Program-made: the position numbers and the translations under genes
Shown here: positions 36,568-44,059 of the stretch, piece after piece
Layout of the letters: the number at the start of each line of letters is the position of its first letter
Position numbering within the stretch: the first letter of the stretch is position 1
Notes under the pieces: model-generated
The model's input: the letters and a program-made list of their open reading frames with translations, nothing else
Told to the model about the DNA's origin: nothing
Database searches by the model: none
Origin: Streptomyces lavendofoliae
GTDB lineage: Bacteria > Actinomycetota > Actinomycetes > Streptomycetales > Streptomycetaceae
DNA length: 64,000 bases
Direction of reading: 5' to 3'
Assembly: GCF_014649735.1 (NCBI RefSeq)
Contig: NZ_BMTP01000012.1
Span: forward strand, 124,001 to 188,000

Positions 36568-37293
36568 ATGACGCTCTGGTACGAGGGGCCCCTGGCCGCA
36601 TTCGACACGGAAACCACGGGAGTCGACGTCGAGGAGGACCGGATCGTGTCCGCCGCCGTCGTCGTGCAGGACGCCGCCGGAGGGCGGGTCCGGGCCACAA
36701 GGTGGCTGGTGAATCCGGGCATACCGGTGCCGCCCGCCGCCACCGAGGTGCACGGACTGACGGACGATCACCTGCGGCGCAACGGCCGCTGGCCCTCGCC
36801 CGTCGTGGAGGAGATAGCGCGGCAGCTCGCCGAGCACTGCGCGGCGGGCCGACCGCTGGTGGTGATGAACGCGCCGTTCGACCTGACGCTCCTGGACCGG
36901 GAACTGCGCAGGCACCGCGCCTCGTCGCTCTCCCGCTACCTGCAGCACACCCCGATGTGCGTGCTGGACCCGCGGGTGCTGGACAAGCACCTGGACCGGT
37001 ACCGCAAGGGCCGCCGCACGCTGACCGACCTGTGCGCCCAGTACGGGGTGGAGCTGGAGGGCGCGCACGACGCGGCGGCGGACGCGACGGCGGCGCTGGA
37101 GGTCGTCAGGGCGGTCGGACGCCGGTTCGCGTCCCGGCTGGAACGGCTGTCGCCGGCGGAGCTGCACACGCTGCAGGCCGTATGGCACGCCGCGCAGGCG
37201 CGCGGACTCCAGGCGTGGTTCGCGCGCAACGGCTCGGAGGAGGCCGTGAACACGGCGTGGCCGCTCCGCCCGGGGTTGCCGGCTGCGGCGTGA
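36568..37293 (+). CDS. DnaQ-like 3'-5' exonuclease (DEDD superfamily)
   Basis: A 241-residue exonuclease of the polymerase III epsilon type, possibly for proofreading or RNA/DNA end-trimming. The ExoI motif is FDTETTGVD (D13, E15), ExoII is NAPFDLTLLDREL, and ExoIII is HDAAADATAALEVV (H-x4-D form, DEDDh). No second domain; the C-terminal 50 residues are helical (LERLSPAELHTLQAVWHAAQARGLQ). ATG 36568 has GAGGAGT upstream. A very strong stem-loop follows that also ends the converging tRNA transcript. Confidence 0.9.
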   Translation: MTLWYEGPLAAFDTETTGVDVEEDRIVSAAVVVQDAAGGRVRATRWLVNPGIPVPPAATEVHGLTDDHLRRNGRWPSPVVEEIARQLAEHCAAGRPLVVMNAPFDLTLLDRELRRHRASSLSRYLQHTPMCVLDPRVLDKHLDRYRKGRRTLTDLCAQYGVELEGAHDAAADATAALEVVRAVGRRFASRLERLSPAELHTLQAVWHAAQARGLQAWFARNGSEEAVNTAWPLRPGLPAAA

Positions 37294-37315
37294 CACGGAC
37301 GGGGCCGACAAGCGC

Positions 37316-37348
37316 GAAGGCCGGTCCGTGAGTCACGGACCGGCCTTC
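37316..37348. terminator. Bidirectional terminator between the exonuclease gene and tRNA-Val(CAC)-1
   Basis: Perfect 15-bp arms (37316-37330 and 37334-37348, GAAGGCCGGTCCGTG / CACGGACCGGCCTTC) with an AGT loop, six bases from the tRNA 3' end. Confidence 0.85.
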
Positions 37349-37353
37349 CCCGG

Positions 37354-37425
37354 TGGGCGATACTGGGTTCGAACCAGTGACCTCTTCGGTGTGAACGAAG
37401 CGCTCTCCCACTGAGCTAATCGCCC
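37354..37425 (-). tRNA. tRNA-Val, anticodon CAC
   Basis: Read on the minus strand: acceptor GGGCGAT/ATCGCCC, D arm GCTCAGTGGGAGAGC, anticodon stem CTTCG/CGAAG with loop TTCACAC (anticodon CAC, codon GTG), T arm ACTGG-TTCGAAC-CCAGT, discriminator A. 72 nt, CCA not encoded. An identical copy lies at 40372-40443. Confidence 0.97.
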
Positions 37426-37464
37426 GGGAACGCACTGAACCATACAGGTCCGGGCCCGTTTCCT

Positions 37465-37914
37465 TCAAACCGTACGCACGTGCGCGGCCAGCCCCCGGCG
37501 GCCTGCCCGCATCATCAGCGCGTGGTTGGCGCGGAAGAGGGGCCGGGCGGGCAGCGCGAGGCGGCGCAGCAGGGGCCGCCGGACGTCGACCGCCTGCTCG
37601 TAGAGGACCCGGGTGCGCCCGGCGCCGGGCGAGGTGAGGGTCCAGCGGGCCCACCCCTCCATGTCTCCGGAGAGCGCGGTCTCCAGCACGCGCGCGACCG
37701 GGTCCCGGCGTCGTTCGGTGAGGGTGACGACGAGGTCGTACGGCAGGAAGGACCGCACGCGCGCGGTGCCCGAGTGCTCGTCGAGCCGGGTCGCCTCGCG
37801 GACCTGCGGCCACCAGGCGGGGTACTCCTCCGGCCGGTCGAGGACGGCGTACACGGCGTCCGGCGGGGCCGGCAGTTCCCAGACGCTGCGGAAGCGGTAG
37901 TGGCACCAGTTCAT
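37465..37914 (-). CDS. SRPBCC (polyketide cyclase/START-like) family protein
   Basis: A 149-residue member of the helix-grip fold superfamily that binds hydrophobic ligands; function unassigned. It starts MNWCHYRFRSVWELPAPPDAVYAVLDRPEEYPAWWPQV, the typical SRPBCC opening, then FLPYDLVVTLTERRRDP, SGDMEGWARWTLTSPGAGRTRVLYEQAV and a C-terminal helix (PLFRANHALMMRAGRRGLAAHV). ATG 37914 was chosen by fit to the domain; ATGs upstream (37971, 37995) would add a non-conserved extension. It lies between the two tRNA-Val(CAC) genes. Confidence 0.82.
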   Translation of the reverse strand: MNWCHYRFRSVWELPAPPDAVYAVLDRPEEYPAWWPQVREATRLDEHSGTARVRSFLPYDLVVTLTERRRDPVARVLETALSGDMEGWARWTLTSPGAGRTRVLYEQAVDVRRPLLRRLALPARPLFRANHALMMRAGRRGLAAHVRTV

Positions 37915-38004
37915 GGGGGGAGTGTGCTCGCCGAGCCCGTACCTACGCCGCACCTGAGTACCCGAACTCATGCCGCGCGGTGTGGGCCGGGCCACACTCC
38001 GCTC

Positions 38005-40314
38005 ATGAACAATGTGCCGTCACCGGCCGAAGAGCTGGTGGTCCTGGATCGTGAGCTGGCCCGACTCGACGCCCACCGGGCGCAGTTGCTGGCCCGCAGG
38101 GCGTGGCTGCTGAGCGTGCTGTACGCGCCGGCCGCCGCGGTCCGCCCGTCGCGCCCCGCCGCCGAGACCACGCCGCGCGGCGCGCAGAACGTGCTGCTGA
38201 CGCTGGGCGGGGTGCTGCTGGCGGTCGCCGCCGTCGCCTTCACGCTGGTCGGCTGGGGGCACTTGGGCATCGGCGGCCGTGCCGCGGTGCTCGCGGCGGT
38301 GACGTCCGGGGCGCTGGCCGCGCCGGTCGTGCTGCTGCGGCGCCGGCTGGTGTCGACGGCGGAGGCGGTGGCGTCGGTCGGGCTGCCGCTGACGGTGCTG
38401 GACGCGTACGCGGTGCACCGGGTGGGGCTGCCGGGCGCCGGTGCGGCGGGGTACGCGGCGGTCGCGTCGGCGGTGCTGGCGGCGCTGTGGGCCGGGTACG
38501 GCGCGGCGGTCCGCGGGCTGCGGGTGCCGGGGCCCGCGGCGGTGGCGGCGGCTCAACTCCCGCTGCTGCTATGGGCGTTGGCGTCGGACGCGGGTGCGCT
38601 GACCGTGTGCTGGGCGCTGCTGGCCACGGCCGGCTGCGACGTGGCGGTCGCGGTGCGGGTGCGGGCGGGTGCCGGGGTGCGGGTGGCGGCCTGTGCGGCG
38701 GCCGGGGTGTCGGGCGGTTCGGCGGTGCTGGTGGCCGCCTGGCTGTCGGTGGCGGACGGGGGCGCGGGACCGGCCGTAGCGCTGCTGGCGGCCGCGGGGC
38801 TCGCGGGGTACGGGGCGTGGCGTGCGGCGGCCGGGGCGGGGTCCTGGCCGGTGGTGTGGGCGGCCGTGGCCGGTGCGGTGGCGGTGGCCGGTGGCGGCGG
38901 TCTGGTGCGGGAGGCGGTGCCGCACGGGTGGGCGGTGCCGGCGTACACGGCCGCCGCGGTGGCGGTGTGGGCGGTGGCGGTGCGGCAGGGCGTGCCGCGC
39001 GGGGTGCGGCGCGGCTTGCTCGGCGCGTCGGCGGGCGTGCAGGCCGCGGCGGTGGCGTGGGCGCTGCCGCAGACGGCGGCCGCTTCGGTAGGGGTCTCGC
39101 CGGGCGTCCCGTGGGCGGTGGTGGCGGTGACGGTGACCGTCGCCGGGGTGCTGGCGTCGCTGCGGCTGCGCCCGGCGCGCTGCGGGGCGCTCGCCCTGGC
39201 CTGGACGGCGGGGATGGCGCTGCCCGGGGCGCTGTCGCCGCCGTACGCGGTCACGCCGGTGGCCCGGCTGCTGCTGACGGCGGGGTTCCTGTTCCTGGCG
39301 GTGCGCCCGGCGCCGCTGACGTTCCGGCTGCCCCGGGCGCGGGAAGCGGAGGGCGCGCTCGGGGACGTCGCTCTGGGCGGGGCGCTGCTGGGCGGTCTGG
39401 CGGCCGTCGCCGGGGCGTGGGATACGGGGGCGGAGGCGGTCGCCGTCCTCGGGGTGCTGACGGCGCTCCTCGCCGGCGGGGCGGTCGTCGCGGCGGGCAC
39501 GCGCCGGACGGTCCTGGCGTGCGCCGCGGTGGTGGCGGCGACCGGCACGGTGGGCGCCGTCGCCGCCGTCGCGGAGCTGCCGGTCCACCTGACGGGGGTG
39601 GCGTTGCTGGCCGTGCCGGTGGCGACGGCGGCGGCCGGGGCGGGCCTGCGGCGCCACCCGGTCGCCCTGCCGGTGGAGCTGGCCGGCGCCGCGGCCGGCG
39701 CCGTCGCGGTCGGACTGGCGTCCGCACGCCCCGCCGTCCTGGCGCTCGTGCTGGCCCTGTGCGGCGTGCTGGCGGCGGCCACGGCGGTACGCCCGGAGCG
39801 GCGCCCCGCGGCCGGGTACGCGGCCACGGCGCTGTTCGTGGTGGCGGCCTGGGTGCGGCTGGCCGCCTCGGAGGTGTCGTTCCCGGAGGCGTACGCGCTG
39901 CCGGTGGCGGTGCCCGCGCTCGTGGTGGGCGTGCTGCGCAGGCGGCGCGACCCCGAGGCGTCGTCGTGGGCGGCGTACGGCCCGGGTCTCGGCGCGGGCC
40001 TGGTGCCGAGCCTGTGCGCGGCGTGGACGGACGGGAGCTGGCCGCGTCCGCTGCTGCTCGGCCTGGTGGCGCTGGCCGTGACGCTGGCCGGCGCCCGGCT
40101 GCGGCTGCAGGCCCCGCTGCTGCTGGGCGGGGCGGTGCTGGCCCTGGTGGGGCTGCACGAGCTGGCGCCGTACGTCGTCCAGGCGGTCGGCGCGCTGCCC
40201 CGCTGGCTGCCGCCCGCGCTGGCCGGCCTGCTGCTGCTGGCGGTGGGCGCGACGTACGAGCAGCGGCTGCGCGACGCCCGGCGACTGCGGGACAGCCTGG
40301 GCCGGATGGGCTGA
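38005..40314 (+). CDS. Giant polytopic membrane protein (SCO7613 C-terminal-domain type)
   Basis: 769 residues, mostly Ala/Val/Gly/Leu hydrophobic segments; at least 18 membrane helices are likely. A short N-terminal coiled region (EELVVLDRELARLDAHRAQLLARRAWLL, residues 9-36) precedes the first helix (VLLTLGGVLLAVAAVAFTLVGWG). The layout matches actinobacterial proteins annotated as SCO7613 C-terminal domain-containing membrane proteins, as far as I recall; function unknown. ATG 38005 is directly upstream of the coiled region. It is bracketed by identical tRNA-Val genes. Codon use is extremely GC-biased. Confidence 0.75.
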   Translation: MNNVPSPAEELVVLDRELARLDAHRAQLLARRAWLLSVLYAPAAAVRPSRPAAETTPRGAQNVLLTLGGVLLAVAAVAFTLVGWGHLGIGGRAAVLAAVTSGALAAPVVLLRRRLVSTAEAVASVGLPLTVLDAYAVHRVGLPGAGAAGYAAVASAVLAALWAGYGAAVRGLRVPGPAAVAAAQLPLLLWALASDAGALTVCWALLATAGCDVAVAVRVRAGAGVRVAACAAAGVSGGSAVLVAAWLSVADGGAGPAVALLAAAGLAGYGAWRAAAGAGSWPVVWAAVAGAVAVAGGGGLVREAVPHGWAVPAYTAAAVAVWAVAVRQGVPRGVRRGLLGASAGVQAAAVAWALPQTAAASVGVSPGVPWAVVAVTVTVAGVLASLRLRPARCGALALAWTAGMALPGALSPPYAVTPVARLLLTAGFLFLAVRPAPLTFRLPRAREAEGALGDVALGGALLGGLAAVAGAWDTGAEAVAVLGVLTALLAGGAVVAAGTRRTVLACAAVVAATGTVGAVAAVAELPVHLTGVALLAVPVATAAAGAGLRRHPVALPVELAGAAAGAVAVGLASARPAVLALVLALCGVLAAATAVRPERRPAAGYAATALFVVAAWVRLAASEVSFPEAYALPVAVPALVVGVLRRRRDPEASSWAAYGPGLGAGLVPSLCAAWTDGSWPRPLLLGLVALAVTLAGARLRLQAPLLLGGAVLALVGLHELAPYVVQAVGALPRWLPPALAGLLLLAVGATYEQRLRDARRLRDSLGRMG

Positions 40315-40327
40315 CCCCGGGTACGCC

Positions 40328-40360
40328 GAAGGCCCCGGAGACATCGTCTCCGGGGCCTTC
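40328..40360. terminator. Bidirectional terminator between the giant membrane protein gene and tRNA-Val(CAC)-2
   Basis: Perfect 15-bp arms (40328-40342 and 40346-40360, GAAGGCCCCGGAGAC / GTCTCCGGGGCCTTC), ATC loop, twelve bases from the tRNA 3' end. Confidence 0.85.
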
Positions 40361-40371
40361 GAGCCGGGTGG

Positions 40372-40443
40372 TGGGCGATACTGGGTTCGAACCAGTGACC
40401 TCTTCGGTGTGAACGAAGCGCTCTCCCACTGAGCTAATCGCCC
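40372..40443 (-). tRNA. tRNA-Val, anticodon CAC (second copy)
   Basis: Base-for-base identical to the tRNA at 37354-37425, including the loop TTCACAC. The identity extends to 77 bp (40370-40446 versus 37352-37428). Also 72 nt with no encoded CCA. Confidence 0.97.
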
Positions 40444-40508
40444 GGGCGCACGGCAAACATTACCGCATGTCAGCGATGCCCCCGACCATCCCGGGCCGCT
40501 TCACGCGC

Positions 40509-40979
40509 TCACTTGTCGATGTTCCAGGGCATGGCCGCCCCGTACTTCCACAGGTACACCCCGACCAGCGCCGCCATGATCACCAGACCGATCGTGGTCA
40601 GGATGATGTTGCGCCGCCGGACCTTGGGGTCGATCGCTCGTTGTGCCGCCTCGGTCACCTTCCGCTTCGTCCAGCGGAGCACCAGCTGCGCCCAGACGAA
40701 CTCGGTCGCCCAGATCGCCATGCCGCCGAAGATCACGAACCAGCCGGGCCCCGGCAGCACCAGCATCGCGACGCCGGCCGCCACGACCGCGAGGCCGACG
40801 ACGAAGACGCCGACCTGCCAGCTCATGTGGAGCGTCCTGCGCGCCTTGATGAACTCGGGCGCCCGCGAGCCGAGCGCCGGTTCGGCGGGCACCCCTTCCG
40901 TTTCCGTCACGTCCCCCGTCGCGGGCGTCGTGGTCACCGGTCGGGCGACCTTGCCCCGCTCGTCACTCTCCGCGTTCAT
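40509..40979 (-). CDS. TIGR02611-family membrane protein
   Basis: A 156-residue protein with about three membrane segments (VGVFVVGLAVVAAGVAMLVL, WFVIFGGMAIWATEFVWAQLVL, IILTTIGLVIMAALVGVYLW). The core LPGPGWFVIFGGMAIWATEF is the signature of TIGR02611 proteins, small actinobacterial membrane proteins (PGPGW motif) of unknown function. A polar N-terminal 45 residues precede it. It is divergent from ssgB; ATG 40979 was taken as the only reasonable start. Confidence 0.85.
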   Translation of the reverse strand: MNAESDERGKVARPVTTTPATGDVTETEGVPAEPALGSRAPEFIKARRTLHMSWQVGVFVVGLAVVAAGVAMLVLPGPGWFVIFGGMAIWATEFVWAQLVLRWTKRKVTEAAQRAIDPKVRRRNIILTTIGLVIMAALVGVYLWKYGAAMPWNIDK

Positions 40980-41000
40980 GACGCCAACCTACCCGACACT

Positions 41001-41058
41001 CGCGAGGTACCGGAATGGACGCATAACTGCCGCTTGCACACCGCCATACGAGGTACCT
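41001..41058. promoter_or_regulatory. Repeated GAGGTACC motifs upstream of ssgB
   Basis: CGAGGTACC occurs at about 41001-41011 and again within the palindrome GAGGTACCTC at 41049-41058, in the 189-bp divergent gap between the TIGR02611 gene and ssgB. Spacing is about 48 bp. These could be operators for developmental regulators; ssgB transcription is known to be developmentally controlled (sigma-H). Assignment is speculative. Confidence 0.3.
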
Positions 41059-41168
41059 CAAGGGCCACAAAACAGACAGAGGGGTTTACAACGGCACCGT
41101 AGGTGGCATGTCGATTTCGCCGACGTGCGAATCCCCGAGCGCACACTGAGCGAAAGGCCCTGGCGCTT

Positions 41169-41582
41169 ATGAACACCACGGTCAGCTGCGAGCTGCACCT
41201 GCGCCTCGTTGTGTCGAGCGAGTCCTCACTGCCTGTACCGGCGGGCCTGCGGTATGACACGGCCGATCCCTACGCCGTGCACGCCACCTTCCACACCGGA
41301 GCCGAGGAGACGGTCGAGTGGGTGTTCGCCCGCGACCTTCTCGCCGAAGGGCTCCACCGCCCCACAGGCACCGGCGACGTCAGAGTCTGGCCGTCCCGCA
41401 GCCACGGTCAGGGCGTCGTCTGCATCGCGCTGAGCTCCCCGGAGGGCGAAGCCCTGCTGGAGGCCCCGGCGCGCGCACTGGAGTCGTTCCTGAAGCGGAC
41501 CGACGCCGCGGTGCCGCCCGGCACCGAGCATCGTCACTTCGACCTCGACACGGAGCTCTCGCACATCCTGGCCGAAAGCTGA
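41169..41582 (+). CDS. ssgB: Sporulation cell-division protein SsgB
   Basis: SsgA-like protein that positions and tethers FtsZ at sporulation septa; required for sporulation in Streptomyces. 137 residues, essentially the sequence I recall for S. coelicolor SsgB (MNTTVSCELHLRLVVSSE... through ELSHILAES). Central family block AEETVEWVFARDLLAEGLHRP. ATG 41169 is used because MNTTVSCELHL is the invariant start; the ribosome-binding site GAAAGG is weak and distant. Followed by a run of strong stem-loops. Confidence 0.97.
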   Translation: MNTTVSCELHLRLVVSSESSLPVPAGLRYDTADPYAVHATFHTGAEETVEWVFARDLLAEGLHRPTGTGDVRVWPSRSHGQGVVCIALSSPEGEALLEAPARALESFLKRTDAAVPPGTEHRHFDLDTELSHILAES

Positions 41583-41673
41583 GGCCAGGCCGCCGACCGC
41601 ACGGCGCCGTCCGACTCGGGGCGACGGCGCCGCGCGGAGAGCTCGTACGGCCGTGAGCGGCCGTGTACGGCGA

Positions 41674-41719
41674 CACCGGCGCCGTCACCGCGGACACCAC
41701 CGCGGTGACGGCGCCGGTG
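41674..41719 (+). terminator. Large stem-loop terminator downstream of ssgB
   Basis: Perfect 20-bp inverted repeat (41674-41693 and 41700-41719) with a 6-base loop, about 90 bases past the ssgB stop. Two weaker hairpins precede it (GGCGCCGTC/GACGGCGCC near 41600-41630 and ACGGCCG/CGGCCGT near 41647-41666). Confidence 0.8.
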
Positions 41720-41847
41720 CCCGTTCCGGCCACCGGTGACCGCTCCACCCCCTCCACCCCGGACACCGCCCGGGCGCCCCGCGGGCGAGCCGCTAGAGTC
41801 GGCGCAATCCGGCGGGCGCCCGCCCGCGACAGGCCAGGGAGGGAATC

Positions 41848-42408
41848 GTGCTGATCCCCCACGACACCCGGATCGCGCTCGACACCGTCGTCGACCTGAT
41901 GAACACCGCGCCGGAAGGCGGACGGGGCGACGCCCTCGGGGACGTCGCGGCGCTGTACGCCTTCGTGGGGAGCCACGAGATCAGCGGTGTCGGTGAGCTC
42001 GGCGAGCGGGACCTGCGGGCCGTGCGCGACGTGCGAGACCGGTTCGCCGACGTCTTCGCGGCGCCCGACGCCCGTACCGCCGCCGAGCTGATCAACCGGC
42101 TGGTGGCCGCGGCGGGAACGACACCGCAGCTCACCGACCACGACGGCTACGACTGGCACGTGCACTACTTCGCGCCGGGCGCCTCGGTCGCCGACCACCT
42201 GGCCGCCGACTGCGGCATGGCGCTGGCGTTCATCGTGGTGGCCGGGGAGCAGGACCGCCTGCGCCGCTGCGAGGCACCGGACTGCGGACGGGCCTTCGTC
42301 GACCTGTCGCGCAACCGCTCGCGCCGCTACTGCGACAGCCGTACCTGCGGTAACCGGCTGCACGTGGCGGCGTACCGGGCCCGCCGCAAGGAGGCGGCGG
42401 CCGGCTGA
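41848..42408 (+). CDS. CGNR zinc-finger (ABATE-type) regulator
   Basis: A 186-residue putative DNA-binding regulator. N-terminal ABATE-like region (LDTVVDLMNTAPEG...LAALYAFVGSHEISG) and a C-terminal CGNR zinc finger: CEAPDCGRAF...RRYCDSRTCGNRLHVAAYRARR, with four cysteines. Paralogues in Streptomyces are many and their ligands mostly unknown. GTG 41848 has GGGAGGGAATC upstream. It lies between ssgB and a small membrane-protein gene. Confidence 0.9.
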   Translation: MLIPHDTRIALDTVVDLMNTAPEGGRGDALGDVAALYAFVGSHEISGVGELGERDLRAVRDVRDRFADVFAAPDARTAAELINRLVAAAGTTPQLTDHDGYDWHVHYFAPGASVADHLAADCGMALAFIVVAGEQDRLRRCEAPDCGRAFVDLSRNRSRRYCDSRTCGNRLHVAAYRARRKEAAAG

Positions 42409-42429
42409 GCGCAGCGCGTCAGCCGGCGC

Positions 42430-42618
42430 TCACAGGACGAACAGGTCGTGCACGGCGGCCATCAGCAGCAGGCAGCCGATCACCGCCAGAAAGATCACCA
42501 ACGGCGGCTGGGAGAGCGCGAAAAGACATCCGCGTCGCTCCTCGAAAGTCGTGTCGGGGGCATCGGTGGGGGCGGGGGACGACTCCCGCGAGGTTTCCAG
42601 CATCTCGGTGCCGATCAT
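42430..42618 (-). CDS. Small single-helix membrane protein (62 residues)
   Basis: No family recognised. A polar N-terminal half with EERRGCLFALSQPP is followed by one membrane helix (LVIFLAVIGCLLLMAAVHDLFVL) to the C-terminus. Codon bias is consistent with coding. Start ATG 42618 or 42603; neither has a strong ribosome-binding site. It is convergent with the CGNR gene (21-bp gap). Confidence 0.5.
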   Translation of the reverse strand: MIGTEMLETSRESSPAPTDAPDTTFEERRGCLFALSQPPLVIFLAVIGCLLLMAAVHDLFVL

Positions 42619-42707
42619 GGCGCAGTGCGACGGCCCGTGAACGGCGAACGGCGAGGATCGGCAGGGGAGTTCACCCCTTCCCGTGGTTCCGGGGCGATGC
42701 CCGGCGG

Positions 42708-43142
42708 TCAGATCCCGTGCTTCTTGAGGATCGCCTCGATGTCGCTGAAGTCGTCGGCGGGCTTCGCCGTCGCGCCGCCGGCGGGCCCCGGCGAGGGGGC
42801 GGGCGCGGCCGGCGCCACCGCCGCGCGCCCGTCCTGACGGCCCTTCTCCGCCGCGCGCTCCCCCCGCCGCGCGCGCGGGGCGCCGCCCCGGCGCCGCTCG
42901 ACCGCCCGGGTCGTCAGGAACAGCAGCCAGGACAGGCCCAGCACGGCGAACCCGGCCCACGCCACCGGGCTGAAGGCGGTCCCGGCCAGCCACTTCACGA
43001 GCCCGGTCATCACCAGCCCGACCGGTACGAGCGCGTACGCCGCGACACGGACGGCGGCGAGGAACCTCCTGCGGTACGCGGTGATCGCCGCGATGCCGAG
43101 CCCGGCGGCGGACACGGCGGAGCAGATCGTCTCGGCAAGCAT
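42708..43142 (-). CDS. Membrane protein with DIEAILKKHGI tail (144 residues)
   Basis: About three to four hydrophobic segments (ICSAVSAAGLGIAAITAY, VAAYALVPVGLVMTGLVKWLA, SPVAWAGFAVLGLSWLLFLTTRAV), a basic/Ala/Pro-rich linker, and a conserved C-terminal DDFSDIEAILKKHGI. Homologues in Streptomyces are sometimes labelled cellulose synthase; no glycosyltransferase motif is present, so I regard that label as wrong. ATG 43142 has TGGAGGA upstream. Confidence 0.75.
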   Translation of the reverse strand: MLAETICSAVSAAGLGIAAITAYRRRFLAAVRVAAYALVPVGLVMTGLVKWLAGTAFSPVAWAGFAVLGLSWLLFLTTRAVERRRGGAPRARRGERAAEKGRQDGRAAVAPAAPAPSPGPAGGATAKPADDFSDIEAILKKHGI

Positions 43143-43313
43143 CCGGTCCTCCAGGCGGCGCGGGGTGATACGTCCCTTCCATCGTGCACCGTGAGGACCC
43201 GCCGGGGCCATGGCGCCCACCGGCCCTGGGGTGGATCTCCGGGACATCTCCGGGACACCCTCCTCCCCAGGTCCCGGTTGGGGCGGCGCCCGCCCGGCTG
43301 GGAGACTGCCCCC

Positions 43314-43844
43314 ATGAACGACTCCACCACCGAGCGCACCGCACCGCCCGTCGTCCTCGACGTCTGGTGCGAGCTCCAGTGCCCCGACTGCCACGCCGCC
43401 CTCGACGACCTGCGCGCACTGCGCGCCCGGTACGGGGACCGCCTGGAGGTACGGCTGCGGCACTTCCCGCTGGAGAAGCACCGCCACGCGTACGCCGCCG
43501 CCCAGGCCGCCGAGGAGGCGATCGAGCAGGGCCGCGGCTGGCCGTACGCGGAGGCGGTACTGGCCAGGACCGAGGAACTGGCGGCGCGGGGCGAGCGTGT
43601 CCTCATCGAAACGGCACGCGAACTGGGCCTGGACGCCGAGGAGTTCGACACCGCCCTCATCGACGGCCGGCACCTGCTGATCGTGGACGCCGACCAGGCG
43701 GAGGGCAAGGCGATCGGCGTCACCGGCACCCCGACCTACGTCATCGGCGGCGAACGGCTCGACGGCGGCAAGAGCCAGGAGGGGCTGCGCGAGCGCGTCG
43801 AGGAGATCGCCGACCGTCTGCTGGCCGGGCCGGAAGCGCCCTAG
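43314..43844 (+). CDS. DsbA-family thioredoxin-fold protein (FrnE-like)
   Basis: 176 residues with the redox motif C23-P-D-C26 (CELQCPDCHAAL) and a cis-proline loop near GVTGTPTYVIGG. It has no signal peptide or lipobox and an inserted helical domain (YAAAQAAEEAIEQGRGWPYAEAVL), so it is probably a cytosolic DsbA/FrnE-like oxidoreductase. The stop TAG lies at the very edge of the 162-bp inverted-repeat element at 43843. A membrane VKOR is encoded at 7113-7736, but these need not be partners. Confidence 0.88.
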   Translation: MNDSTTERTAPPVVLDVWCELQCPDCHAALDDLRALRARYGDRLEVRLRHFPLEKHRHAYAAAQAAEEAIEQGRGWPYAEAVLARTEELAARGERVLIETARELGLDAEEFDTALIDGRHLLIVDADQAEGKAIGVTGTPTYVIGGERLDGGKSQEGLRERVEEIADRLLAGPEAP

Positions 43845-44004
43845 GGTCTGTCTTTCGGATCAGGCCGGATCAGGGAGCGGGGTCTGGCGCGTGCGATCGC
43901 AAGGCGGAGGAGGGAGCCAACGCGGAGCGTTGGCGACCGACGGCAACGCGGCGAGCGTGCGTGCCAGGCCCCGCGAGCCCGGCATGATCCGAAAGACAGG
44001 CCCT
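43843..44004. mobile_element. MITE-like inverted-repeat element, 162 bp
   Basis: Terminal inverted repeats of 20 bp match at 19 positions (43843-43862 AGGGTCTGTCTTTCGGATCA and the complement of 43985-44004). Inside, GGGGTCTGGCGCG... (43889 onward) pairs imperfectly with ...GTGCGTGCCAGGCCCC (to about 43972), and the centre holds CCAACGC-GGA-GCGTTGG. The whole unit can fold as one long hairpin. No open reading frame with coding bias. The element begins inside the stop codon of the DsbA-like gene. From memory, similar sequences recur in Streptomyces genomes; unverified here. Confidence 0.65.
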
Positions 44005-44059
44005 GGGGGCGTCGCGCCTCGCCGGCCGCCGGCCCCCTTCCCGCCGCCCCGCCTCGCCC

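Noticed and set aside
42708..43142. Cellulose synthase label for the small membrane protein
   Set aside because: No glycosyltransferase D,D,D,QxxRW motifs and far too short.
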